DNA of 64,000 nt, taken from Allomuricauda sp. TMED12. Its GTDB lineage: Bacteria; Bacteroidota; Bacteroidia; Flavobacteriales; Flavobacteriaceae. Shown one piece after another: positions 46,603 to 55,102 of this stretch. The stretch covers positions 23,436 through 87,435 of the forward strand of contig NHBR02000105.1 in assembly GCA_002167435.2 (NCBI GenBank), read 5' to 3'. The notes under the pieces were generated by a model that made no database searches, had not been told where the DNA came from, and saw only the letters and a program-made list of their open reading frames with translations. Position 1 is the stretch's first letter, and each line of letters starts with the position of its first letter. The position numbers and the translations under genes were made by a program.

Positions 46603-46848
46603 CTGTTTTTTTATGTAATTGCAAATTTCTTTTTTTGATTGTGTATTTGGTCTTTCTATTTCAAGATCATCACAATACTTTAGAAGTTCTCTAATACTCA
46701 TTTGGTGCATTGGGGGATAAACATGGCAGGTTTTAGGGTGGACACAAGGTTCATGATCTTCAGGCATACAATCTTTCATTGCTCTGAATACAGCGTATAA
46801 AGTTGCTCCTATACAAATTCCAAATATAATGCATCCACCTATATTCAT
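46588..46848 (-). CDS. Small membrane-anchored protein with SAP/LEM-like helix pair
   Basis: 86 residues. N-terminal transmembrane helix (GGCIIFGICIGATLYAVF), a His/Cys/Pro-rich loop with CMPEDHEPCVHPKTCHVYPPMH, then MSIRELLKYCDDLEIERPNTQSKKEICNYIKKQL, a helix-extended-loop-helix like SAP or LEM/HeH domains. The loop Cys/His could bind a metal. It is coupled to the holin-like gene by a 4-nt overlap. Function unknown. Confidence 0.68.
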   Translation of the reverse strand: MNIGGCIIFGICIGATLYAVFRAMKDCMPEDHEPCVHPKTCHVYPPMHQMSIRELLKYCDDLEIERPNTQSKKEICNYIKKQLQTY

Positions 46849-47309
46849 TTTTTTCTAGCCATATGCTTTTCAAGAGCTCTGGATCCGAACCAGAAGGAAA
46901 TGATAGCAGCAAAGATTGCTTTTGTATCATCGTCCCACAGCAATTGAATAGCTTCACTGAATTCCGTACCAGCTTCTAATGCAGACATCAACAATGTAAT
47001 TTCAATTGTTGCAAATAATCCGAAGAAGGCATATGTGATTACTGGTCGGACAGATTTTTGAAGGATTGAAGTGAATCCTGTTGAATTGTTAATAGCAATG
47101 TCATGTTCAATAAGACGTTCATGTTCTTTATCATCAGCCTGGGCCTGAAACATCTTCATGTCGAAGTCCATACCTTCTGATCTCAATTCTGCCATCAGTC
47201 TCATTTTGGCAAGTTCTTGCTTGTTGTCGGCTCTTGTTTGAAAAGCCTGTGTTACTGCGGGAACAGCGGACCCCGCAAAACCAAGTAGTGAACCTAAAAT
47301 AGATAGCAT
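46845..47309 (-). CDS. Holin-like protein (GTA holin/3TM family)
   Basis: 154 residues. MLSILGSLLGFAGSAVPAVTQAF is an N-terminal helix. A charged helical region (NKQELAKMRLMAELRSEGMDFDMKMFQAQADDKEHERL) comes next, then SVRPVITYAFFGLFATIEITLLMSALEAGTEF and LLWDDDTKAIFAAIISFWFGSRALEK. The RPVITY and FWFGSRAL motifs are typical of the 3-TM holin family found in gene transfer agents and marine phages. It would form the membrane lesion for the signal-less M15 peptidase. Confidence 0.85.
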   Translation of the reverse strand: MLSILGSLLGFAGSAVPAVTQAFQTRADNKQELAKMRLMAELRSEGMDFDMKMFQAQADDKEHERLIEHDIAINNSTGFTSILQKSVRPVITYAFFGLFATIEITLLMSALEAGTEFSEAIQLLWDDDTKAIFAAIISFWFGSRALEKHMARKK

Positions 47310-47310
47310 A

Positions 47311-47604
47311 TTACTGCTCCTTTTTTTTAATATAGTCTTTGAATCTTTTCACAAAGATCATTTTTTGTTTCTTTGCATTGGGTGCCATATCAACACCACC
47401 ACCTGCAACTGAATTTGCAGCTACTTCTTCACTGTGCATATTGATGAAAAAATTAGCTTGTTTTTTGTCAAGAGTTGTAGCACCTGGTTTATTTTTTAGC
47501 GCTCTTGCCTTAGCAAGAGTCATCTTACCCTTCACTTTGCGCTTGAGAGTTCCTGGTGCACCTCTTTTTGCTTGCGACTTTTTTATCAGATCAGAAGTTT
47601 TCAT
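47311..47604 (-). CDS. Basic hypothetical protein
   Basis: 97 residues, strongly basic. KRGAPGTLKRKVKGKMTLAKARALKNKPGATTLDKKQANFFINM is the conserved-looking core, with a Gly-rich VAGGGVDMAPNAKKQK end. Similar proteins occur near marine phage head genes. A virion DNA-associated role is possible. Family unknown. Confidence 0.66.
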   Translation of the reverse strand: MKTSDLIKKSQAKRGAPGTLKRKVKGKMTLAKARALKNKPGATTLDKKQANFFINMHSEEVAANSVAGGGVDMAPNAKKQKMIFVKRFKDYIKKKEQ

Positions 47605-48173
47605 CTTACAATATCTCCCACACTGACATACAACATTTGATGTGTATTTACATGCTTTACTTTATATATGTGTGCATTAAATATAGTATCAGTTGGCATA
47701 CAATTTTCAATAACAGAAACGTATGTACCTCTTCTACCTATTACTTCACCTGTCTCAAGTGATGCAACATCTTTTATGAGTTTGTACCTACCTGGAAGAA
47801 GTTGTTCTTCATTAATGATCCAACTTTCCTGTAGATTAGTATCATCCATTGTATATCCAAATTTTTCAAGCATTTCAGCAAGTCTTTTTTCTGACATACC
47901 TGTATGTTCTTTGATTAAAAAAAGAGCAGCCGCATAAGATGCTAATCGTGTTTTTCCACCTGGAACTTTTTCGAGAAGTCTTTTAATATTGAACACAAGT
48001 TTTATGAAAATAGTATAAGAGTTCTTTTCTTCCCTTGTAGTTGGTTTTTTGAGTACTTTACCATTACCGTCAATGACACCCAGTTTATAGGCATCGGTAT
48101 CATCCCATGAAGTTGTCAATAACTTCAAGAAACGAAAGGCGTATATCATATCAGCAGCGCTTGTAAAACTCAT
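47601..48173 (-). CDS. Conserved hypothetical, likely structural or assembly protein
   Basis: 190 residues. ADMIYAFRFLKLLTTSWDDTDAYKLGVIDGNGKVLKKP and IFIKLVFNIKRLLEKVPGGKTRLASYAAALFLIKEH are recurring in marine T4-like phages, including those of cyanobacteria. The C-terminal part (LPGRYKLIKDVASLETGEVIGRRGTYVSVIENCMPTDTIFNAHIYKVKH) is beta-rich. Neighbours are probable head genes. Function unproven. Confidence 0.72.
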   Translation of the reverse strand: MSFTSAADMIYAFRFLKLLTTSWDDTDAYKLGVIDGNGKVLKKPTTREEKNSYTIFIKLVFNIKRLLEKVPGGKTRLASYAAALFLIKEHTGMSEKRLAEMLEKFGYTMDDTNLQESWIINEEQLLPGRYKLIKDVASLETGEVIGRRGTYVSVIENCMPTDTIFNAHIYKVKHVNTHQMLYVSVGDIVR

Positions 48174-48538
48174 AATTCCCTTAGCCTATTCACTACAAGT
48201 TGATCAAGTGGTACCTCCACAAGATCTGTTTCTTTAAGATAATGAAGATATACTAAAAACGGTTTTAGTGCTGACAAATGTTGTTCATCAACCTTGTACA
48301 TCAACATCCTCATAGCAGGCTCAATTCCAAAGACATTAAACAGAACAATTAGATGATTAATTATTAATCGTTCTTGAAGATCGTTATGAGTATTATAACG
48401 ACCAAGTAGTCTCTTTAGATACTTGAACCTATTGAGGTCCTCGTAAAACTCTTCTACATCTACACACTGTGGATTGTTGTAGTGATTTGAAGCGAAGAGC
48501 GTAAAATTATTATCGTTAAGTTTGTCAAAAACTTTCAT
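48170..48538 (-). CDS. Conserved hypothetical helical protein
   Basis: 122 residues. VEEFYEDLNRFKYLKRLLGRYNTHNDLQERLIINHLIVLFNVFGIEPAMRMLMYKV is the conserved signature of a small family in marine T4-like phages. It overlaps the next gene by 4 nt. Unknown function; presumably structural or morphogenetic. Confidence 0.72.
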   Translation of the reverse strand: MKVFDKLNDNNFTLFASNHYNNPQCVDVEEFYEDLNRFKYLKRLLGRYNTHNDLQERLIINHLIVLFNVFGIEPAMRMLMYKVDEQHLSALKPFLVYLHYLKETDLVEVPLDQLVVNRLREL

Positions 48539-48572
48539 ACCAGACTCCTAGTTATGAAAGTATGTAGTATAA

Positions 48573-48863
48573 TTATTTCCCCGCTAATACTTTAACTTTC
48601 TCAACAAGTGTAGATTTCTTTTTTCTACGATCAAGTTCTACACCTTTTGTGCGAGCAAATGCTTCAAGTTCTTCCTTGGTCATTTCTTCAATTGGATCTG
48701 CTTCTGTAAGCATTTGTGGTTCTGGTGCAGCTGGTACAGCTGCCTCATTCCACATTGCAATATGTTCATCACTCAATCTTGCAGATTTCAACAATTCACC
48801 ATTAGGGGACATGTATCCTTGAGGGGTTGCTGTAGTATCTTTTAGCCATCCTGGTTTGTTCAT
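48573..48863 (-). CDS. Hypothetical protein with HeH/LEM-like C-terminus
   Basis: 96 residues. The C-terminal EEMTKEELEAFARTKGVELDRRKKKSTLVEKVKVL is a helix-extended-loop-helix (HeH/LEM-like) motif that binds nucleic acids or proteins. The N-terminus (GWLKDTTATPQGYMSPNGELLKSA) is a Pro/Gly-rich tail. It sits in the probable head-core cluster, so it may attach to the DNA in the capsid. Confidence 0.68.
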   Translation of the reverse strand: MNKPGWLKDTTATPQGYMSPNGELLKSARLSDEHIAMWNEAAVPAAPEPQMLTEADPIEEMTKEELEAFARTKGVELDRRKKKSTLVEKVKVLAGK

Positions 48864-48864
48864 T

Positions 48865-49785
48865 TTATTGTCCTGTTACTTTGGGGGTTGATTTCATTGG
48901 CTCTGATCCTGCCTTGTCACCTGGACGAGAAGGAGCTTTTTTTACACCAGATGTCATACCTTTTGTGTCAACGCCAACTGTTTCCATCTCATCAGTCTCT
49001 TCAACTTCATGAGCATCTTTAAAATCTTGTTCACCTTTGGCACGAGGATCGAGCATTTCTTGATCTTTCATTTTATCTTGAGTGTTTTTATTCTTGATTG
49101 CATGAGCGTCTTCTGCAATCCATTCAACACCATGATTAAACAGTACAGCAATTTTACCATCATCCTCATCAATAATAGTACCCTGACCCCACTGCTTAGA
49201 ATTGTAAAGACCCTTCTTCATTTTTTCTTTTGAAGACATGCCTTCCATTGGTTTCTTTTTCTTAGACTTATGACCATGACTCATTTCTTGAATGATAGTT
49301 AAATCTTCAACAGCTACATCTTCAACAATACCATGATTAAACTCAACATCATAATGAGTGACATAACCATGTGTTTCGTTGATAGCCATCAAAGTGTGTT
49401 GACCAGGAATACATTTACCAATACCATATTCTGCATGTTCTACATGAGTAGCACAGTCATGTTTAAGAGCCTTCTCAACATTATCACTGTCGAGATCATC
49501 AGCCTCATTATACATTCCACGCTTCATTTTTTCTTTTGATGAGAGCTTTTCATCTACACCATCTTTTTCCTTATCCATGGCCTTTTTAATAGCTGCACGT
49601 TTGGTTTTGATGTATTTGTCGGAATTGTCGACATCACCATCATTATCCACATCATCATCCGCCTGACCAACTGGGTCAAGTTTAACCGCGCCATTATCAT
49701 CTTTTTCTTTTTCTTTTTTATTATGCATGGCCTCTTGCATTTCGCGGTATGCTTGGGCCACAGCTTTGATCTGTTCTTCAGACAT
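48865..49785 (-). CDS. Acidic protein with two KOW/Tudor-like units and a calcium-type loop
   Basis: 306 residues. DVDNDGDVDNSDKY (about 45-58) is a dockerin/EF-like Asp-rich loop. Two units then follow: HAEYGIGKCIPGQHTLMAINETHG...DVEFNHGIVEDVAVEDL and SKQWGQGTIIDEDDGKIAVLFNHGVEWIAEDAHAI. Each contains GxG, a beta hairpin and FNHG, and resembles the C-terminal Tudor/KOW unit of UvrD-like helicases. The SSKEKMKRGMYN/SSKEKMKKGLYN string occurs twice. The tail is Lys/Glu/Asp rich. It may be an internal head or packaging protein. Confidence 0.65.
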   Translation of the reverse strand: MSEEQIKAVAQAYREMQEAMHNKKEKEKDDNGAVKLDPVGQADDDVDNDGDVDNSDKYIKTKRAAIKKAMDKEKDGVDEKLSSKEKMKRGMYNEADDLDSDNVEKALKHDCATHVEHAEYGIGKCIPGQHTLMAINETHGYVTHYDVEFNHGIVEDVAVEDLTIIQEMSHGHKSKKKKPMEGMSSKEKMKKGLYNSKQWGQGTIIDEDDGKIAVLFNHGVEWIAEDAHAIKNKNTQDKMKDQEMLDPRAKGEQDFKDAHEVEETDEMETVGVDTKGMTSGVKKAPSRPGDKAGSEPMKSTPKVTGQ

Positions 49786-49794
49786 TGTATTCTC

Positions 49795-50100
49795 CTACAT
49801 TAAGAAAGTGCCGGCAAGCACACTAGCTGTTACTGTTATGACTATCCAAAATAGTCTATTGATTACTTTGACCGTTACAGCGTATTCATCAACCTTACGG
49901 TCCACAACGTTGACTGCTGTTTCTATTGTTGTTAATCTCTTACGTGTCTCTTCACGATCCGTTTCGAGAGCAACTAATTTCTCTTCTGCGCGAGCCAATG
50001 AAATCACTGTTTCAGATAGCTTATCGATCTTAGTCTCAATTCTATCTAAGCGCTGTTGATTTGTTACTGATAAATCTTGTGACATCTCTAGTTTTGCCAT
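49795..50100 (-). CDS. Coiled-coil membrane protein (XhlA-like)
   Basis: 101 residues. Residues 14-70 are a long heptad coiled coil (LDRIETKIDKLSETVISLARAEEKLVALE, then TRKRLTTIETAVNVVDRKV), and 82-101 are a C-terminal transmembrane helix (LFWIVITVTASVLAGTFLM). The layout matches haemolysin XhlA-type lysis accessories and DUF1640-like proteins. It sits 4 nt from the next gene. A holin or spanin role is inferred. Confidence 0.68.
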   Translation of the reverse strand: MAKLEMSQDLSVTNQQRLDRIETKIDKLSETVISLARAEEKLVALETDREETRKRLTTIETAVNVVDRKVDEYAVTVKVINRLFWIVITVTASVLAGTFLM

Positions 50101-50103
50101 TTC

Positions 50104-50442
50104 TTAATCCATTTTTGAAACAGGAGTAGACGACCACATACGACACGACCAATATCTTGCTTTCCATTTAGGACCAGGGTTATCACAGTTATGACGGGCC
50201 CTGAAAGATTTTTTTCGTTCTGGATCATCTCTTTTAATTGAAAGATTCGGATCACCAAAAGTAACTTTTACAACATTACCTTTTTCATTTTTAACATATA
50301 CATAAAATTTCTTTGGTCCACCACGTTTTGGATCATTTAATTTTACCTTCTTGTCCTCATACATAGCATCTTCAACAACAAGATCCTCTATACACGACTC
50401 GCAGCAAAACTCGTTATTAGTATATGCATTAAACTTTTTCAT
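50104..50442 (-). CDS. DUF5872-like protein with Cys clusters
   Basis: 112 residues. KKVKLNDPKRGGPKKFYVYVKNEKGNVVKVTFGDPNLSIKRDDPERKKSFRARHNCDNPGPKWKARYWSCRMW is the conserved core of a family found in marine phages and some bacteria, rich in basic residues. N-terminal CCESC and the two C-terminal Cys suggest a zinc site. It occurs beside head genes, so a role in capsid or DNA packaging is suspected. Confidence 0.76.
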   Translation of the reverse strand: MKKFNAYTNNEFCCESCIEDLVVEDAMYEDKKVKLNDPKRGGPKKFYVYVKNEKGNVVKVTFGDPNLSIKRDDPERKKSFRARHNCDNPGPKWKARYWSCRMWSSTPVSKMD

Positions 50443-51785
50443 TACCGCATTCTTACCTTATATTGTTTTTCCATATATTTATCGCCCATTATATTGAACA
50501 TCATCATGTACAACAGTTCTCTTACGTCTGTGTCATTATCATCAACAACTGCTTTGGATGGAAGTTTACCGGTCATTTTTACTTTTTTCGAAATCGTCAT
50601 TAAGTCTTTCTTATCAATACCACCATACTTATTTGCATATACTTCAAGTTCGTTTGCAAACTTCATAGCTTGATCTTTTGAGGCCTTTGCTTCATTAAGG
50701 TGATTCCTAAGATCAAAAAAATCTTTGGATTCATTTTTACTTGGGCCGGCTGCAACTTTAGCTGACGAACCATATCCCATTCTTTTACGTATCTTTTCAT
50801 CAGCAGTCTTTTGGCCACCAATACGTTTATCCTGACGACGAGCCGATGCACCAGGTTTCCCTGCATCTGCTGCTGATTTCCTCATATAGTTGCTAAGTGT
50901 TGTCGAAGATATTTCATTCATATCTGGCTCTTCATGTGTATATCCCATCTCAGCATACTTACTATGATCTGCAGGCGACTTAGCCATAACTTTTTTACCT
51001 GTTTTAGGATCATACATTGCATGTGGGTAATCAGCTTCTTTCTCTTCTGCAACTCTTTTAGCAGTAGCTGTAGCAATGGCCATCTTCTTATCCATAGGCA
51101 TGTCGGGATTATCTTTTTCAATTGCTTTCGCTACTTCTTCCCGCTTTTTCAGTTCAGCTTTTGTGAGTGTCTTCTCTTCCATCCTCGATCTAATCTTTAT
51201 TGCAAAAGGATCTTTCTTCTTTTCCTTACCTGCAAGAGCGTCTTTAAATTCTTGATGACTTTTACCGAGACGTCTTGTTAACATCTGCTTAGCATTTGCC
51301 ATTCTTAAATTGTCAATCATTTTCATTGCTTTTGTTGCATCAGCAACCGAGATCTTTGCTTTTGAGCCGTCTGCAAATTTTACTTCTTTTTGACCTCGCA
51401 TCGAAACTGATTTACGGAGCTGCATAACAATGTGCTCCATTTCTTCATCACCGTCATTTCTTTGACGGGCTTCTGACTGACCAGGAGTCATTTTCTTTGT
51501 ATGATTTGTATATTCCTTAGTGCCAATTTCATATGATTCGCCCATAGTAGCAAACACTTTAGGATTATTTTTTTCATGATCTTTCATCAGATTGATCTCG
51601 CCTTGGATCGCACCGCGAGTCGCTCTATACTTCATCATGAGATCGGCCATTGTCATTTTTTTATTTTTATAAGCCAAATAGTCGGCTTTCTTAATCTCTA
51701 CTTCATTAATATTTTTTTTCTTTTGGGCAAGAGATTTAGTATACGATCCCTTAGCTCTAAGATAATTGGTGCGATTGTTATCCAT
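50442..51785 (-). CDS. Probable internal head protein
   Basis: 447 residues. Very basic and Met/Lys-rich, with charged helices (about 130-260), and an internal string FFDLRNHLNEA (about 366-377) like the capsid-targeting motif of its neighbours. The downstream segment (SKDQAMKFANELEVYANKYGGIDKKDLMTISKKV) is a compact helical domain. TSTTLSNYMRKSAAD lies before it. Sharing the motif pattern with the NMNAT, ligase-like and 449-residue genes suggests proteolysis in the prohead and packaging with DNA. Confidence 0.62.
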   Translation of the reverse strand: MDNNRTNYLRAKGSYTKSLAQKKKNINEVEIKKADYLAYKNKKMTMADLMMKYRATRGAIQGEINLMKDHEKNNPKVFATMGESYEIGTKEYTNHTKKMTPGQSEARQRNDGDEEMEHIVMQLRKSVSMRGQKEVKFADGSKAKISVADATKAMKMIDNLRMANAKQMLTRRLGKSHQEFKDALAGKEKKKDPFAIKIRSRMEEKTLTKAELKKREEVAKAIEKDNPDMPMDKKMAIATATAKRVAEEKEADYPHAMYDPKTGKKVMAKSPADHSKYAEMGYTHEEPDMNEISSTTLSNYMRKSAADAGKPGASARRQDKRIGGQKTADEKIRKRMGYGSSAKVAAGPSKNESKDFFDLRNHLNEAKASKDQAMKFANELEVYANKYGGIDKKDLMTISKKVKMTGKLPSKAVVDDNDTDVRELLYMMMFNIMGDKYMEKQYKVRMR

Positions 51786-53401
51786 TATACTAGATCCTTG
51801 TCGTGGTTTAAGTTACCTTTTTTCTTTTTAACGATAAATGCATTGACTCTTGCGTGTCCCCATTGTGAGGGGGTTGTACCAGGTCTATGTCCTGTCTTCC
51901 ATGCAGCGACACCTCTGTTATATACTTTGCGAAGCGTGCCAACACTAATGCCAGATTTTTTTGCTTTTCCTGCAAGTGATTTATCTGCGTCTTCGTTCAT
52001 TTCAAGAAATGAACTAAATGATCGACGCTCAGAGACATCTACTTTTCCAAATCCAGGTTTTGGATCACCTTTCAAGATTGAATCTTTATGCATGTCCATA
52101 TAGGGTTTAACATCTTTCTCAATACCTGCTTGTTTTGCCTTTTGCATAATAATGTCGTACATTTTGATAGCTTTTGTTTTATCGGCCGCAGAAGGTTCAT
52201 TATTGATAAACTTCTTTTCCATAGCAAAATAATCATCTTGCATTTTGGTGAGAAGTTCAGCGCCCTTGACATCAGAATGTTTTTTCATTGTTTTGATGGC
52301 ACTACCACACATATGAAAGTATTTTGTTTTATAACCACCAACAGTAATCTCAGCTGATTCACTCATCATTTTATCAACTGCTTTTGTGTATTTGGATGGT
52401 TTTGTTTTTGCCTCTTTGTCACCAGGAGCTGGTTTATATGCATCTGGATTATCGTCGGCCATTTTTGATTGTTTCTTAAACTGCGCATCTCGTTTAGCTT
52501 TTGTACTTTTAGCAAGTCCTGTGTGATACTTTGCAGGCTGTGTGCCCTTACGATCTTTGATATCAGCATCCTGTGTAGCTGCTTCTACCAATTCAATATC
52601 ACTTAACCATTTTCTGAGCTTTGTACCACCAGTAGTTTCAACCATAACATAATTTGTACCACGAAGAATAATTTCTGCTACTTCATCAGTTTTTGTAATG
52701 ACAATCATGTCGCCTTCATTAAATACTTCACCAGCAACGTATGCTTCTCTAACATCTGAAACCTTATCAAACTCAACATGACGTCTAATATCTGTTTGTT
52801 CTTTGAGACCCATTCCTTTACGAACAGCATTAAACAGCGCTTTACCTTCTCTATAGGAAGGAGGAAGACCTTTAGCAAATGAATTAAAATCATTCATATT
52901 AGCAGCTGCTCTCATCTTTGAAGCTGACATACCTGAAACACCCTCAGCATCAGGATCTCTTTGGCCTGCTGAAACAACAGAGACTCCGCCCTCAAAGTTA
53001 TAAAAACCATGAGTGCCTTTCTTACCATTGTACTTGTTGAGGATTGTTTCGAATTCTGTAACACGATCGGAACCGGCAACCATTGTCACTTTATTGAAGC
53101 CTTGATCATACAGCTTTGAGCACATTTGAAAGGCGTTCTTGACATCAGTATCCATTATAATCTGGCGACCGTGTTTTGGAAACATCTTGCGCATGAATTT
53201 TACTTTCTCTTGAAAAGAAAGTGGATTCTTTTTTGCGTCTTGTGATTGTGAAGGATAAATTCTATAAGGAACACTGCGTGCTACAGATCCCACTTTATCT
53301 AGTAACTTCTCATGACCAATAGTAGGTGGATTGAAACGGCCAAAAGCCACCACAATGGCTTTGTCTGCTTCTGTCATATATTGAGTAAAGGACTTAATCA
53401 T
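51785..53401 (-). CDS. Nucleotidyltransferase fused to DUF5824-like domain, capsid-targeted
   Basis: 538 residues. MIKSFTQYMTEA is a capsid-targeting-like start. Residues 15-190 are an adenylyl/cytidylyltransferase fold of the NMNAT/NadR type: FGRFNPPTIGHEKL with the (T/H)xGH motif ending at His30, and VSGMSASKMRAA resembling the ISSTxxR motif. About 459-471 holds SFSSFLEMNED, a second targeting-like motif. GISVGTLRKVYNRGVAAWKTGHRPGTTPSQWGHARVNAFIVK (about 483-525) is a DUF5824-like domain. A fusion of two internal head proteins is likely. The enzyme might rebuild NAD in the new host cell. Confidence 0.72.
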   Translation of the reverse strand: MIKSFTQYMTEADKAIVVAFGRFNPPTIGHEKLLDKVGSVARSVPYRIYPSQSQDAKKNPLSFQEKVKFMRKMFPKHGRQIIMDTDVKNAFQMCSKLYDQGFNKVTMVAGSDRVTEFETILNKYNGKKGTHGFYNFEGGVSVVSAGQRDPDAEGVSGMSASKMRAAANMNDFNSFAKGLPPSYREGKALFNAVRKGMGLKEQTDIRRHVEFDKVSDVREAYVAGEVFNEGDMIVITKTDEVAEIILRGTNYVMVETTGGTKLRKWLSDIELVEAATQDADIKDRKGTQPAKYHTGLAKSTKAKRDAQFKKQSKMADDNPDAYKPAPGDKEAKTKPSKYTKAVDKMMSESAEITVGGYKTKYFHMCGSAIKTMKKHSDVKGAELLTKMQDDYFAMEKKFINNEPSAADKTKAIKMYDIIMQKAKQAGIEKDVKPYMDMHKDSILKGDPKPGFGKVDVSERRSFSSFLEMNEDADKSLAGKAKKSGISVGTLRKVYNRGVAAWKTGHRPGTTPSQWGHARVNAFIVKKKKGNLNHDKDLV

Positions 53402-53877
53402 TTTTTTGCCGACCTACCTGCCATTTTGCTCATATCATCTTTTCTGACGGTGGGGAGCATTTTCTTTGCCATACGATCAATCATCGACTGTCTTTTAGCA
53501 ACACGTTGTTCAATCTCTTTACGCTGTGAATAAGATAATTCACTCTTATCCTTACCGCGCGAAAGTTTTTTAATCATTGCTTGGCGAGCTCGTCTTGCCG
53601 CTCGTTGTTTTAATTTTTCTGGAGTTGCTCTCTTCTTCATTGCGCGCTTACGACCCATAGCGATCTTTGCTTTGAGGCGGCGCATAATCTGACGACGTTT
53701 AACTCTCTGCTGAGTAGTTAACGCTTCTTCAATCTCTGTTTCTGCTTCTTCATACATAGCTCCATTACGGCGCTTTTTAGCGCGGTACTTGAGATATTCA
53801 TCTTCTCCATCTTCAAGCGGAGCAACAAGTAATTCTTTGAAAGTATACACTTCTAACCTCTTCCTGGTGAATCCCAT
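53398..53877 (-). CDS. Arg/Lys-rich internal head protein candidate
   Basis: 159 residues. ALTTQQRVKRRQIMRRLKAKIAMGRKRAMKKRATPEKLKQRAARRARQAMIKKLSRGKDKSELSYSQRKEIEQRVAKRQ is an extended basic helix, conserved in marine T4-like phages. Such basic proteins may condense DNA or dock on the capsid wall. It overlaps the ligase-like gene by 25 nt and the NMNAT gene by 4 nt. Confidence 0.72.
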   Translation of the reverse strand: MGFTRKRLEVYTFKELLVAPLEDGEDEYLKYRAKKRRNGAMYEEAETEIEEALTTQQRVKRRQIMRRLKAKIAMGRKRAMKKRATPEKLKQRAARRARQAMIKKLSRGKDKSELSYSQRKEIEQRVAKRQSMIDRMAKKMLPTVRKDDMSKMAGRSAKK

Positions 53878-55094
53878 CCTTTAATAACGTCACTACTAAA
53901 ATTGTTAGCTGCAAATTCCATTCTGTCAACTAACTTCACTGCACTACCACCCAATTTGTCAATCGCAACAAAGCCCTCAGGACTGGTCACTCTAAACCCA
54001 TTACGAGTCTTAACAAACGTGTCGACTTTATTAAGCCTATTGAGCTTATTTATAATAATTTGTTTCGCGGTAACAATATGACTCTGTAACTTGAATATGT
54101 TTGCAATTTCGCTGGTTTTATACTTTTTAAAGAATTTAAGAACATCTTGTTTAGCTGCATCTTTTCTTTTTTTACCAGCATCCGTCTTTAATTTTGCAAT
54201 CTCAATATCATATTTTGCTGTGATATATTTTTCTAGTTCTTTTGCATGAGCTGTAAAATTTGTAATCCTTTTACGCTGTCTAACAAATGTGTTGTTAAAT
54301 GTATTAGTGAGCTGATTTAGTTCTTTATGAGATTCAAGATCCTTAAGAATATTTGAACTAACCTGTTTAAAGATCTTACCCGCCTCTGACAGAGCAGCAG
54401 TAACTTCTTTGGTTTCTGACTTTGTCATTGTCACGGTGCCACTTAAATCCTGAAGTTCAGCAGATACTGCCCACACACTGGACACATTTCTAAATTTGTT
54501 GACATCGACTCCATACACTGCTGACATCGATTCGAACGTGTCGCCTTTGTATGATGTGTGGAAGACGACCCCAATTTTTGATTTTTTAATTGTTCTGGCT
54601 TCATCTGAATCGGAAGGAACTGCATAGAGAATAGTGTTGGGGTGAAATGTGACATATGACTCTCCTTCTATGTTTTCTGTTTTTAGATCATCATTAGTGA
54701 ACATAATATCCCCTTGCACAACTCCTTTGATGCCCAACTTACTTAATTCAGCAAGTGCAATCTTCATTTTACTGTTGAGTTCAGTGCCGGCAATGTCGTC
54801 GTCGATATCGGCGTTGGATTTGTAAACCTTTGGATTTTTATTGAAGATACCTTTTTTTGCAACGAAGAATTTCCCATCGCCAGGATCCACGCCACAAAAG
54901 ACAGCAGGAGCACCGTCCCACTTAGTCGTGATATTCGTCGGCCGCGAACTATGACCAGCAAGCATATCACGAAGAGAACGAAGAGCAAGTATTGCATCGC
55001 GAGCTCCTTTAACCCCACCATCAAGAACAAGATCCTCGATATGAGTCATATGAGTATTTTTTTGTTCATTTAGGTGTTGTGAAAATGTTAACAT
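53853..55094 (-). CDS. Ligase-like nucleotidyltransferase (DUF6267-like), capsid-targeted
   Basis: 413 residues. MLTFSQHLNEQ is a capsid-targeting-like start. The N-terminal half contains ITTKWDGAPAVFCGVDPGDGKFFVAKKG, with KWDG as the KxDG adenylation motif I of polynucleotide ligases and capping enzymes. Later blocks GVVQGDIMFT, GVVFHTSYKG and SPEGFVAIDKLGGSAVKLVDRMEF resemble motifs III, IV and V (EGFV ... KLVDR). The middle (about 230-330) is helical. If packaged with DNA, it could seal nicks or ends after injection. A structural relic is also possible. Confidence 0.66.
   Translation of the reverse strand: MLTFSQHLNEQKNTHMTHIEDLVLDGGVKGARDAILALRSLRDMLAGHSSRPTNITTKWDGAPAVFCGVDPGDGKFFVAKKGIFNKNPKVYKSNADIDDDIAGTELNSKMKIALAELSKLGIKGVVQGDIMFTNDDLKTENIEGESYVTFHPNTILYAVPSDSDEARTIKKSKIGVVFHTSYKGDTFESMSAVYGVDVNKFRNVSSVWAVSAELQDLSGTVTMTKSETKEVTAALSEAGKIFKQVSSNILKDLESHKELNQLTNTFNNTFVRQRKRITNFTAHAKELEKYITAKYDIEIAKLKTDAGKKRKDAAKQDVLKFFKKYKTSEIANIFKLQSHIVTAKQIIINKLNRLNKVDTFVKTRNGFRVTSPEGFVAIDKLGGSAVKLVDRMEFAANNFSSDVIKGWDSPGRG
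54047..54054 (-). promoter_or_regulatory. Possible T4-type late promoter
   Basis: TATAAATA on the minus strand inside the ligase-like gene, about 170 nt before ATG 53877. It could boost the basic protein and NMNAT genes late. Confidence 0.45.
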
Positions 55095-55102
55095 TTTTAT
55101 TC

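Noticed and set aside
50466..50480. GATAAATA as late promoter before the DUF5872-like gene
   Set aside because: One mismatch to TATAAATA at the first base; too weak to list.
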